In this document: positions 53,220-62,426 of the stretch, piece after piece
Layout: every line of letters starts with the position of its first letter
How positions within the stretch are numbered: position 1 is the stretch's first letter
Origin: Hymenobacter lucidus
Lineage (GTDB): Bacteria > Bacteroidota > Bacteroidia > Cytophagales > Hymenobacteraceae
DNA: 64,000 bases
Reading direction: 5' to 3'
Assembly (NCBI RefSeq): GCF_020447265.1
Contig: NZ_JAJADR010000002.1
Span: forward strand, 1 to 64,000
The notes under the pieces: generated by a model
Databases searched by the model: none
The model's input: only the letters and a program-made list of their open reading frames with translations
What the model was told of the DNA's origin: nothing
Translations under genes and position numbers: made by a program

Positions 53220-55118
53220 TTACTGTTTCAGGATGCGGGTGATGGTTTTGGCGCCTCCAACTTCGAGCGTCACCAGGTATACGCCGGCGTTCAGCTGCGG
53301 CACATTCAACTGGGTACGGTTGGCACCCGAGCGGATTTGAATCGGAGCATTTAACACAGTGCGCCCTACCAGATCAGCAATCTGTACGGTGCCGGTGCCC
53401 ATAGAGCGGGCATCGAAAGTCAGTGTAAAGGCATCCTGGAAAGGATTCGGATACGCGGCAAACGTTTCGGCTTTAACGATGGAGGAAGTGCTCAGCACGA
53501 AGCTCAGGTCCTTGGCGCCACGCAGCACCTGCCCCCGAATTTCGCCACCGGGAAACTGCGCCGTATGCAGATTCACATACATACTGTCGCGGCGGAACTG
53601 CAGGGAGCGGCGGGCCGTGAAGGGCCGGGCGGCGTTAGGAGCACCGTTGCCGGTAGCCTGCCAGTAGCCTTCTGCATTGCTGGGGGCGGTAGTGTTGTCG
53701 AAGAACGGGGTAAGCTCGAATACAACCGGGCCTGCCTGCGTAATGAGGCCGGTATGGAAGTGCCCAGCCTGGGCCGGACCCGTAAGGCCACCCCACGACA
53801 GCATAAAGTGCGCGTTGCTCTGGTCACGGTCGATGGATACCAGGCCGGAGCCGTAACCGGGCGAGCTGACGGGAGTTGGCTTTTCCTGATTTCCGCCCAT
53901 AGCGAAAGTGTAGCCCTCACGCGCCAGCCGGTATACCTGGCCCCGAATTTCGCCGTTGGGCCGGGCGGCCGTAGCCAGTTGCAGGTTGATGTTGCCCGCC
54001 AGTAAGTTGCGGCTCAGCGCCCCGTTACCAGCATTCAGACCGGTAAACAGCACTCCCAGAAAGTCATTCTGAATCAGGCTAACCAGTTCGTTGGTAGCCT
54101 GCAAAGCGGGCGTATTGGCCTGCCCTACCGGCGAAGAATACAGCAAAGCCGACGTTACGGGCCCAGTCAGGCCTGAGTAAGTGGCAAACACGAACATGGA
54201 ATCGAGCGTGGGGCTGAGCCGGAGCACGGCAATGCCTTTGGCCGGCGAAAAACGTCCCCCAATTACCTGGGCGCTGTCAAGGCGGGCATCGAAGTTGATA
54301 TAAGCCCGGTCCTGGAAGACCCGGCCGCGAATTTCGCCCCCGGCATTGGCCGCCGTTACTACGTTGACATACAGCGTACCGGCTTCAAAAGCGGTAAGTA
54401 GCGTTGGCGTCACTGCAATTTCGCCGCTGATAACGTTCGGGTTGTTGGGGTCACGGAAAGAAGTCAGGCTCAGCACGGAGGTGCCGGCCGTAGTAGCCGT
54501 GGCATTGCGCAGCTCGAAAGCGGTAGCAGCGCCGCTCAGGCCTCGCACAACGGTTTGAAACTTGATTTTGGTTTTATCCTGCGACAGGGAAAATACACCG
54601 AAGCCCGAAGCCGTAGTCGTAACGGCGGGCACGGCAGTAGCACCGCCCAACTGCGTGATGTAGGCATAGTCTTTCTCCAGCTCAATCTGGCCCCGGATTT
54701 CCCCATTTGGATTGGCTGCCGTGTGCACGTTGATGTAATAGCCACCGAGCAGGTATTTGCGCCGTTTGGCCACGTCGAAGTTAGCTCCGGTCAGGAAGCC
54801 CTGCATGCGGTTGCCTCTCAGCATCGGCTCCAAGCTGGTAACGATAGGCCCGGCAATGCCCCGCGCCCCCAGGTGTACGTGTGCCCCGGTGATAGGGCCG
54901 CTCAGGCCGGTAAAGGAGGCCGTAATGAAGAGCGTATCCCGCGTAGGGTTAATCGTGAAGCTGGCCACGCCTTTGGCCGAAGTCGTAACGGCCGGTACTT
55001 CCTGAGCACCTTCCAACTTGGCCGACAGCAGCAGATGTGCCCGCAGGTGGTCGGCTCGTACTATGCCCGAGGCAAGCAGCAGTAAGCCGGTTAAAAAAAG
55101 GGTAACGTGTTTACGCAT
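53220..55118 (-). CDS. Secreted CHRD-repeat protein with T9SS sorting domain
   Basis: 632 residues from ATG 55118 (MRKHVTLFLTGLLLLASGIVRA, a good signal peptide); a start at 55187 adds 23 residues before the signal. Four CHRD (chordin-like) beta domains occupy about 28-550, each with a version of GAQEVPAV...GVASF, GPITGAHVH and NVHTAANPNGEIRGQ. The end (FAAYPNPFQDAFTLTF... to TITRILKQ) is a T9SS type A sorting domain. The protein should be secreted or surface-held. CHRD domains have no settled bacterial role. Confidence 0.93.
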   Translation of the reverse strand: MRKHVTLFLTGLLLLASGIVRADHLRAHLLLSAKLEGAQEVPAVTTSAKGVASFTINPTRDTLFITASFTGLSGPITGAHVHLGARGIAGPIVTSLEPMLRGNRMQGFLTGANFDVAKRRKYLLGGYYINVHTAANPNGEIRGQIELEKDYAYITQLGGATAVPAVTTTASGFGVFSLSQDKTKIKFQTVVRGLSGAATAFELRNATATTAGTSVLSLTSFRDPNNPNVISGEIAVTPTLLTAFEAGTLYVNVVTAANAGGEIRGRVFQDRAYINFDARLDSAQVIGGRFSPAKGIAVLRLSPTLDSMFVFATYSGLTGPVTSALLYSSPVGQANTPALQATNELVSLIQNDFLGVLFTGLNAGNGALSRNLLAGNINLQLATAARPNGEIRGQVYRLAREGYTFAMGGNQEKPTPVSSPGYGSGLVSIDRDQSNAHFMLSWGGLTGPAQAGHFHTGLITQAGPVVFELTPFFDNTTAPSNAEGYWQATGNGAPNAARPFTARRSLQFRRDSMYVNLHTAQFPGGEIRGQVLRGAKDLSFVLSTSSIVKAETFAAYPNPFQDAFTLTFDARSMGTGTVQIADLVGRTVLNAPIQIRSGANRTQLNVPQLNAGVYLVTLEVGGAKTITRILKQ

Positions 55119-55317
55119 GATAAAGGGGTTAAGGTGAATGAAAAAGGCCTGGTGTGAAGATACCTCTTCAGCTATTCGTGTTACCAACTGATTAGGTTGC
55201 TTCTCAAGCTAACAGAAACGGAGAAAATGGGTTATATTATTTTTTGGATACTTTGTCTTATCCAAGTGCGGCCCGCTAAGTTATTGATTAAAGCGGCCCA
55301 TTGGTCGTACCTTGCGG

Positions 55318-55325
55318 GCTTTTCC
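55318..55325 (+). promoter_or_regulatory. Candidate promoter for the guanine deaminase gene
   Basis: TACCTTGC (55318-55325) with TTG at 55284-55286, a spacing of 31 nt, is a partial match; a nearer TTG at 55311 is too close. The start codon is only about 19 nt downstream of the box, so the leader would be very short. Confidence 0.25.
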
Positions 55326-55343
55326 CTCCTACTCTCCTCTCCT

Positions 55344-55820
55344 ATGGAAGCTCCCCGCGACGAATTCATGCGCGAAGCCATTCGCCTTTCAATTGAAAAA
55401 ATGCAAGCCGGCCACGGTGGTCCGTTCGGTGCCGTGGTGGTCAAAGACGGCCGCATCATTGCCCACGGCTTCAACCAGGTGACCAGCACCAACGACCCCA
55501 CCTGCCACGCCGAGGTCGATGCCATTCGCAAGGCCTGCGCCGCCCTGGGCACCTTCCAGCTCGACGACTGCGACCTATATACCAGCTGTGAGCCTTGCCC
55601 CATGTGCCTGGGCGCTATTTATTGGGCCCGGCCGCGCCGCGTGTTCTACGGCAACACCAAGCAGGACGCCGCCTCCATCGGCTTCGACGACCAGTTTATC
55701 TACGAAGAGCTGGACCGCCCCATGACCGAGCGTCAGCTGCCGATGACCCAGCTACTGCGCGACGAGGCGCTGGCCGGTTTCCGGGCCTGGGAAAGCAAGG
55801 AAGGCAAAACTGAATATTAA
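55344..55820 (+). CDS. guaD: Guanine deaminase-like CDA-fold deaminase
   Basis: 158 residues from ATG 55344, close to the 156 residues of Bacillus GuaD. An upstream in-frame start at 55197 would add 49 unrelated residues. The zinc site is CHAEV...SCEPCPMC (H and E near 54-56, cysteines near 84 and 87). The C-terminal FDDQFIYEELDRP segment matches the guanine deaminase subgroup rather than tRNA adenosine deaminase TadA. It should convert guanine to xanthine and ammonia. The enzyme stands alone, followed by a terminator. Confidence 0.85.
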   Translation: MEAPRDEFMREAIRLSIEKMQAGHGGPFGAVVVKDGRIIAHGFNQVTSTNDPTCHAEVDAIRKACAALGTFQLDDCDLYTSCEPCPMCLGAIYWARPRRVFYGNTKQDAASIGFDDQFIYEELDRPMTERQLPMTQLLRDEALAGFRAWESKEGKTEY

Positions 55821-55846
55821 GCTTCTCGCAGTATATTTTTCCTCAC

Positions 55847-55870
55847 AAAAGGCCTCCCCGGGGGCCTTTT
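55847..55870 (+). terminator. Intrinsic terminator after guaD
   Basis: AAAAGGCC (55847-55854) and GGCCTTTT (55863-55870) form an 8-bp stem with an 8-nt loop, ending in a T-run. It lies 27 nt past the guaD stop and 15 nt before the lipoprotein gene. Confidence 0.8.
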
Positions 55871-55885
55871 GCTATATTCAGGGCT

Positions 55886-56188
55886 ATGAAACACTCCTTT
55901 TTGATTGCTGCCGCGAGTTTGCTGCTGGCCGCCTGCGCTACCACGCCCGAAGAGCAGAAGGCCATTGCGGCCGTGGAGCAATACGTGCAAAAGCAGGTGG
56001 GCAGCAGCGTAAAGCCCATTCACTCGGAAGCCCACAGCGGCCACCAGGAAGACGCCGAGGGCCGCAACCGCAGCGGCTACACCGTGGAATATACGTTCGA
56101 GCTGGAGCGTAGCCCCGGCAACAAGGAGGAAGTAACGGCCGTGTATTTTGCCGACTCGGCTGGCAACGTAATGCCCTCCACGAAGTAG
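55886..56188 (+). CDS. Small predicted lipoprotein
   Basis: 100 residues. The signal sequence MKHSFLIAAASLLLAAC ends in a lipobox (LLAAC), so the mature protein starts at Cys17. The remainder is a small charged domain without a family I recognise. It begins 15 nt after the guaD terminator, so readthrough or a hidden promoter drives it. Confidence 0.8.
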   Translation: MKHSFLIAAASLLLAACATTPEEQKAIAAVEQYVQKQVGSSVKPIHSEAHSGHQEDAEGRNRSGYTVEYTFELERSPGNKEEVTAVYFADSAGNVMPSTK

Positions 56189-56266
56189 GCGGAGCAGCTC
56201 GACTTGGAAAATCACTATTTATTACCCTAACAGTGCGAAACTATTCGCGACGCTAAAATATTATCT

Positions 56267-56303
56267 AACCAGCATTTATGGGCTTTGAAAAGCCTTGCTG
56301 GTT
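56267..56303 (+). promoter_or_regulatory. Two-part hairpin upstream of the heparinase-like gene
   Basis: AACCAGCA (56267-56274) pairs with TGCTGGTT (56296-56303), and inside it GGCTTT (56281-56286) pairs with AAAGCC (56289-56294) around a 2-nt loop. The structure ends 28 nt before the proposed TTG start, so it could act in translation control or mark the end of the lipoprotein transcript. Confidence 0.45.
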
Positions 56304-56330
56304 GCTATAGTCACAATTGTAGCGTCGCTT

Positions 56331-59312
56331 TTGAAACAGCTATCCACTACCCTATTTCTTTTATTCTTCCTGCTTCACAGCGCCGCGGCCCAAACCGGCA
56401 GCTGGTACCCGCCGGGGGCCGACCTGTCGTACCCACGCACGTTGCTAAAGGCCGCCGCTATTCCGCAGGTGCAGGCGGCGCTGCTCCGGCCCGCAACCCA
56501 GGCCCTGTACGCCGGCCTCTATCAGAGCGTCGAAGCCGCGCCTGCTGCCGACAATACCTCTGCCGATGGCCGCCGGGCCCGGGCCACTTTTGCCAAAAAC
56601 GCGGCTTTCGTGGTGCTGCTGGAGCGTAAATCGGCTGACGGCGCACTTAGTCCTTTGCCCACCGAGGAAAAAGCGGCCCTGATTGCCACTACCAAAACGC
56701 TACTCGAAAGTATCAACACCAACGTAGAAGTGTTTGCCACACTGAGCAATCCGTCCTCCTACAACGAGTGGCAGTGGCGTTCCAAAGAACTGATTGACTA
56801 TCTGATAGCCTACGACCTGCTGCGCGGTGCCGGCGAAACCGACAACTCCCTGGCCCTGGGCAAGCGCCGGCTGCAGGAGTTTGCCGGCCACCTCGATTCG
56901 CAATCGGTGAAGCCGTTTAAGCCGGTTTCGTTTCTGAGCTATGAGTTTTACAAGCAGGTCAAGAACAACCACACGCTGATGACGGCCGCCGCACTGGGTA
57001 TGGCGGCCGTGGTGCTCAACGACGTGGGCAGCGCCACTTACGTCAGCCGACGGCCCACTTCCTGGATCAACCACGGCCTGTTCAATATCGACAACGTACT
57101 GTGGCAGGACGCCCAGCGGCAGTCGGACCCGACGGCCGTGGCGGGCTATGCCGAAGGGCCCTACTATTTCAAATACGCGTTTCTGAACTGTCTGCCGTTT
57201 TTCCGGGCAATGGGCAATTTCCTACCCGATACCACCTTGAATTACAACTTCGGCGGGACCACGCGCGGCATCCGCAACCCCTATTTCGACCCGCGCTATG
57301 ACCAGCTTTACGACTGGATTACGGCCATTCTGCTACCCGACGGCCGCCTGCCCGCCCTCGAAGATTCCTATGTGGACATGGCCATGCCCGAGTTGGCCCT
57401 CACTGGCAAAAGCCGCTACGTGAAGCCACTGTATTTACGCAACTTGTCGAGCCGGCAGCTCAACTCCCTCTCGGCCCAGCTGCGCGACGCCACGGTGGAC
57501 ATGCGGGCTGCATACCTGGCGGCCAACCTACTGCCTACCGCTACCACCCTGCCCGCACTGACGGCTCTGCCTCAGAGCGGCAACCTGATTTTCCGCTCCG
57601 GCAACGACTCCCTGGCCAGCTACCTGCACGTGTACGGCAAAAGCGGCACGGCCCATACCAACTCGGGCGGCCACAGCCAGGCCGATGCCGGCAGCTTTCA
57701 GCTCTATGCTCACGGTCAGCTGCTGGCCCTCGACCCGGGCTACCTCAGCTACGGCCGCCGCGACTCGCTGGGCCAGGCTACCAACCACAATATGCTGCTG
57801 GTGGATAATGCCGGCCCCGCCATTGGTACGCCCGGCGCGCCCAACGATGCGCCGGCCACTATTCGCAATGCTTTCCAGACTGGCCAGCTCACCTACGGCG
57901 AAGTGCAGACGACGTACCAAACGGCCAGCATCACGCGCAAAACGCTTTTTGTCCGCAACCGCTACTTCCTGCTAGCCGACTTCGTGCGGGCCAGCGCGGC
58001 CCACACGTATACCTGGCAGCTGCACGGCTACGGCCTCGAAAATGGCCCGGCCGCCACCGGCAGCTTCACCGATATACTGACCGGCCACGAGGGAATCTGG
58101 CGGAAAAACGGGGCGGCGCTGCAGGCCCACGTAACGGCCACCGGCGGGGCCAGCACCTACGCCAAAGCCACCAACCGCCACGAGCTGACCTACAACGTGT
58201 CGGAGAAGCACACCACGCTGCTTGTGCGCAAAAGCGGCGCGGCCCAAACGCAGTTTCTGGCGGCCCTCTACCCCTTTACGGCCGATGCCCCGGTTATTAC
58301 CACCACCAGCACCGCCTCTACTGCCGCCCTGGCCGCTACTACCGACTTCCGGGACGTCGCCTTTGCCCAGGCCGATACCGTGCTGACGACTGATACCGGC
58401 AGCCTGCTCCCGCAAGCTGTGCAGGCCGATGGATTGGTTAACTTTTACTCAACGGACCTGGCCGGCAATTTCGCTCAGCTTTTCCTGGAACAAGGCACTA
58501 CGTTGCGCTACGGAAACTTAACCGTCCTCCAATCGGCCCGGCGGGCCACCGTGGCCTGGCAGCGCACCGATGCCACCGCCTACGCCGGCTATATCAGCCG
58601 CGCTACTACGCTCACCGTGGCGCTTAGCAGTGCGCCCACGGCCGTCACGGGTGCCGGCGTGGCCGCCTTCCGCTACGATGCCACTACCCAACAGCTCAGC
58701 ATTACGCTCACGCAGGCCACCGACTTCCGGGTGAGCGTGGCCGTACCGAATGGTAATGTGCTGCCCGTCGAGCTGACCGCTTTTACCGGTATGCGGCAGG
58801 AAAACACCGTGCAGCTGGCCTGGAAAACCGCTTCGGAGCACAACAACCGCGGCTTTGTCGTGGAGCGCCGCATTGCGCCGGAAACCGGTTTCCGGGAAAT
58901 TGGCTTCGTAGCGGGCAACATTAATTCCACCACCACCCGGCGCTACCAGTTTGTGGACGAAGCCGCTCCCGCCGGGCCAGCGTACTATCGATTAAAACAG
59001 CTGGATACGGACGGCAAATTCACGTATTCGCCCGTCGTGGCGCTGGCAGCCAGCCCCGCCCGGGCAGCACTGACGGTAGCCCCCAACCCGGCCCACGACT
59101 TTCTCCAGGTTTCCTACTCCGGGCCGGCCGACCAGGAGGATTTGCAGTTGCAGTTGACGGATCAGCAGGGCCGCACAGTGCTACGGCAGCGCATGCGGCG
59201 GGCAGTGCAGCTCAACGTCAGCAGCCTGGCACCCGGCCTATATTTCCTGCGGGCTACCGATGCAGCCGGCCACGCGGTGGGCAAAGGCCAGAAGGTACTG
59301 CTTGGGCTATAA
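56331..59312 (+). CDS. Secreted heparinase II/III-like polysaccharide lyase with T9SS sorting domain
   Basis: 993 residues if TTG 56331 is the start; this gives a standard signal peptide (MKQLSTTLFLLFFLLHSAAAQ). Another TTG at 56295 would add 12 residues. No ATG is well placed. An alpha-helical toroid region (about 40-400) and a heparinase II/III beta-sandwich (about 410-640, with GTAHTNSGGHSQADAGSFQL near 455) follow. A T9SS-linked region (LPVELTAFTG... about 813) precedes the sorting domain (LTVAPNPAHDFLQVSY... to the end). It probably eliminates uronic-acid polysaccharides outside the cell; the substrate (alginate, heparin-type or other) cannot be read by eye. Confidence 0.87.
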   Translation: MKQLSTTLFLLFFLLHSAAAQTGSWYPPGADLSYPRTLLKAAAIPQVQAALLRPATQALYAGLYQSVEAAPAADNTSADGRRARATFAKNAAFVVLLERKSADGALSPLPTEEKAALIATTKTLLESINTNVEVFATLSNPSSYNEWQWRSKELIDYLIAYDLLRGAGETDNSLALGKRRLQEFAGHLDSQSVKPFKPVSFLSYEFYKQVKNNHTLMTAAALGMAAVVLNDVGSATYVSRRPTSWINHGLFNIDNVLWQDAQRQSDPTAVAGYAEGPYYFKYAFLNCLPFFRAMGNFLPDTTLNYNFGGTTRGIRNPYFDPRYDQLYDWITAILLPDGRLPALEDSYVDMAMPELALTGKSRYVKPLYLRNLSSRQLNSLSAQLRDATVDMRAAYLAANLLPTATTLPALTALPQSGNLIFRSGNDSLASYLHVYGKSGTAHTNSGGHSQADAGSFQLYAHGQLLALDPGYLSYGRRDSLGQATNHNMLLVDNAGPAIGTPGAPNDAPATIRNAFQTGQLTYGEVQTTYQTASITRKTLFVRNRYFLLADFVRASAAHTYTWQLHGYGLENGPAATGSFTDILTGHEGIWRKNGAALQAHVTATGGASTYAKATNRHELTYNVSEKHTTLLVRKSGAAQTQFLAALYPFTADAPVITTTSTASTAALAATTDFRDVAFAQADTVLTTDTGSLLPQAVQADGLVNFYSTDLAGNFAQLFLEQGTTLRYGNLTVLQSARRATVAWQRTDATAYAGYISRATTLTVALSSAPTAVTGAGVAAFRYDATTQQLSITLTQATDFRVSVAVPNGNVLPVELTAFTGMRQENTVQLAWKTASEHNNRGFVVERRIAPETGFREIGFVAGNINSTTTRRYQFVDEAAPAGPAYYRLKQLDTDGKFTYSPVVALAASPARAALTVAPNPAHDFLQVSYSGPADQEDLQLQLTDQQGRTVLRQRMRRAVQLNVSSLAPGLYFLRATDAAGHAVGKGQKVLLGL

Positions 59313-59404
59313 GCCGCGTAAATAGCTTCCTGTTGCCTGTTGCCAGCTCTTAATTACCCGCACGCATACGTGTGGGCACTGTTAAAACGTCGACCGTTGC
59401 TGCA

Positions 59405-59448
59405 AAGCAAAAGCCCCGGGCCATCTGCATGACTCGGGGCTTTTGCTT
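59405..59448. terminator. Strong bidirectional terminator between convergent genes
   Basis: AAGCAAAAGCCCCG (59405-59418) and CGGGGCTTTTGCTT (59435-59448) form a perfect 14-bp stem with a 16-nt loop, with T-rich flanks on both strands. It ends both the heparinase-like gene (plus) and ffh (minus). Confidence 0.88.
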
Positions 59449-59460
59449 GTTCAAAAGAAG

Positions 59461-60804
<1,344 letters not shown>

Positions 60805-61044
60805 CGGTAGATGTGCTGCTTGGTTGCGTGGGGAATGAGGCGGCGGCCAAGCTACAAGGCTTTGGCAGCACGCTGTTTTTCAGCAAGATGGAAACGACAA
60901 AAAGCAAGTTTCAACCGCTGCACACCGCCGAAAAAATGGACGGGCCGGGTGAGTTTCGCCTTTGCCCTAACAGACAAGGTACGCGAATCGTCGCCGCTTC
61001 GCTCCCCAAAATTAGCCAGAAAACCCCAAAAGCCGATAGGTGCT

Positions 61045-61052
61045 TACCTTCG
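61045..61052 (+). promoter_or_regulatory. Candidate -7 box (TACCTTCG) for the glycosyltransferase gene
   Basis: A near match to TAnnTTTG 37 nt before the start codon; no -33 TTG is seen. Confidence 0.25.
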
Positions 61053-61088
61053 CGCTCCGAAACCGCCCAAATCTGCCCCTTCTGCCCT

Positions 61089-62384
61089 ATGCGCCTGCTC
61101 GTCATTACGTATTACTGGCCGCCTTCCGGGGGGGCCGGCGTGCAGCGGACGCTCAAGTTCGTGAAGCACCTGCCCGGCCTTGGTGTAGAGTGCACCGTCA
61201 TTACCGTGGACCCCGAAAAAGGCGCGTACCCGGTGCTCGACGAGTCGTTGGCAGCCGAAATTCCGGCCGGGGTGCGCGTCATTCGCACGGGCACTTCCGA
61301 GCCGTTTGGAAGCTACAAAAAGCTCACCGGCCGGCAGCAGATTCCTTACGGCGGCTTCGCCAACGAAAGCAAAACCAGCCTACAGCAGCAGTTTTTCAAA
61401 TTCGTGCGCGGCAACCTGTTTATTCCCGACCCACGCCGGGGCTGGAACAGCCACGTGCTGCGGGCTGTGGATGAGCTGATTGCGCAGGGTGAAACCTTCG
61501 ATGCGGTGCTCACCAGCTCGCCGCCCCACTCGACCCAGCTCATCGGGCTGGCCCTGAAAAAACGCCACGGTCTGCGCTGGCTGGCTGATATGCGCGACCC
61601 TTGGACGGATATCTACTACACCAAGGAGCTCAACAAAACCCGCTTTGCCCGCTGGCTCGATGCCCGCTACGAGCGCCAGGTGTTGGAACAGGCCGACGAA
61701 GTGCTAACTACCAGCCCCGACACCAAGCGGCTGCTGCTGGGCAAGTCGCCGGCGCTGACGGCCAGTAAATTCCACGTCATTCCGAACGGCTACGACGAGA
61801 GTGACTTCCAGATGCCTTCTGCTCCACCCGTCGATGCGCTGCTGATAACGCACACCGGCACTATTTCGGAAACCTACCATATAGAGGAGTTCCTGCGGGC
61901 CTGCGCCGAATGCGCCCGGCGCCACCCCACGGTGCCGCTGCGGCTACGCTTCGTGGGCAAGGTATCGGCGGGCGTGCAGGCCCAGATTGCCGCCGCCGGC
62001 TTGGCTAGCCGCACCGAGCTGGTTGCCTTCGTGCCGCACGACGAGTCGGTGCGCTACCTGCTGCGGGCCTCGGTACTGCTGATGGCTATTCCCGATGTAG
62101 ACCACAATTTCGGGATTTTACCGGGCAAGGTGTTCGAGTATCTGGCGGCCAATAAGCCCATTATCTGCATTGGTCCCGTGGGCTCGGACGCCGACAACCT
62201 GCTGCAGGAATGCAGCGCCGGCCATGCCTACGCCTACGATGCCTACGAAACCATGCTGGACTACCTGGAGGAACTAGCCGCCCAGTGGCAGCAAAACTCT
62301 AACCTGGACTTGCCGGCCCTCAGCCACACCCGCTACTCGCGCCGCGCCCTGACGCAGCAGCTGGTGCAGCTTATCGCCAGATAA
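61089..62384 (+). CDS. Group 4-type glycosyltransferase
   Basis: 431 residues from ATG 61089 (MRLLVITYYWPPSGGAGVQRTLKF); a start at 60813 would add 92 residues of unlikely composition crossing the ffh promoter area. The N-terminal glycine-rich acceptor-site loop and the C-terminal donor-site domain (HTGTISETYHIEEFLRAC; LPGKVFEYLAANKPIICIG) are typical of GT-B family 4 enzymes. It probably adds a sugar in capsule, exopolysaccharide or lipopolysaccharide synthesis. The FkbH-like gene downstream on the other strand may belong to the same surface-glycan region. Confidence 0.87.
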   Translation: MRLLVITYYWPPSGGAGVQRTLKFVKHLPGLGVECTVITVDPEKGAYPVLDESLAAEIPAGVRVIRTGTSEPFGSYKKLTGRQQIPYGGFANESKTSLQQQFFKFVRGNLFIPDPRRGWNSHVLRAVDELIAQGETFDAVLTSSPPHSTQLIGLALKKRHGLRWLADMRDPWTDIYYTKELNKTRFARWLDARYERQVLEQADEVLTTSPDTKRLLLGKSPALTASKFHVIPNGYDESDFQMPSAPPVDALLITHTGTISETYHIEEFLRACAECARRHPTVPLRLRFVGKVSAGVQAQIAAAGLASRTELVAFVPHDESVRYLLRASVLLMAIPDVDHNFGILPGKVFEYLAANKPIICIGPVGSDADNLLQECSAGHAYAYDAYETMLDYLEELAAQWQQNSNLDLPALSHTRYSRRALTQQLVQLIAR

Positions 62385-62426
62385 ACACGACGCACCAGAC
62401 CGCAAGCACAAGCAACACGTTATGAA

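Noticed and set aside
55197..55343. 49-residue N-terminal extension of the deaminase
   Set aside because: The family starts at the ATG 55344 and total length then matches GuaD.
60813..61088. 92-residue extension of the glycosyltransferase
   Set aside because: The GT4 N-terminus begins at 61089; the extension has no fold features.
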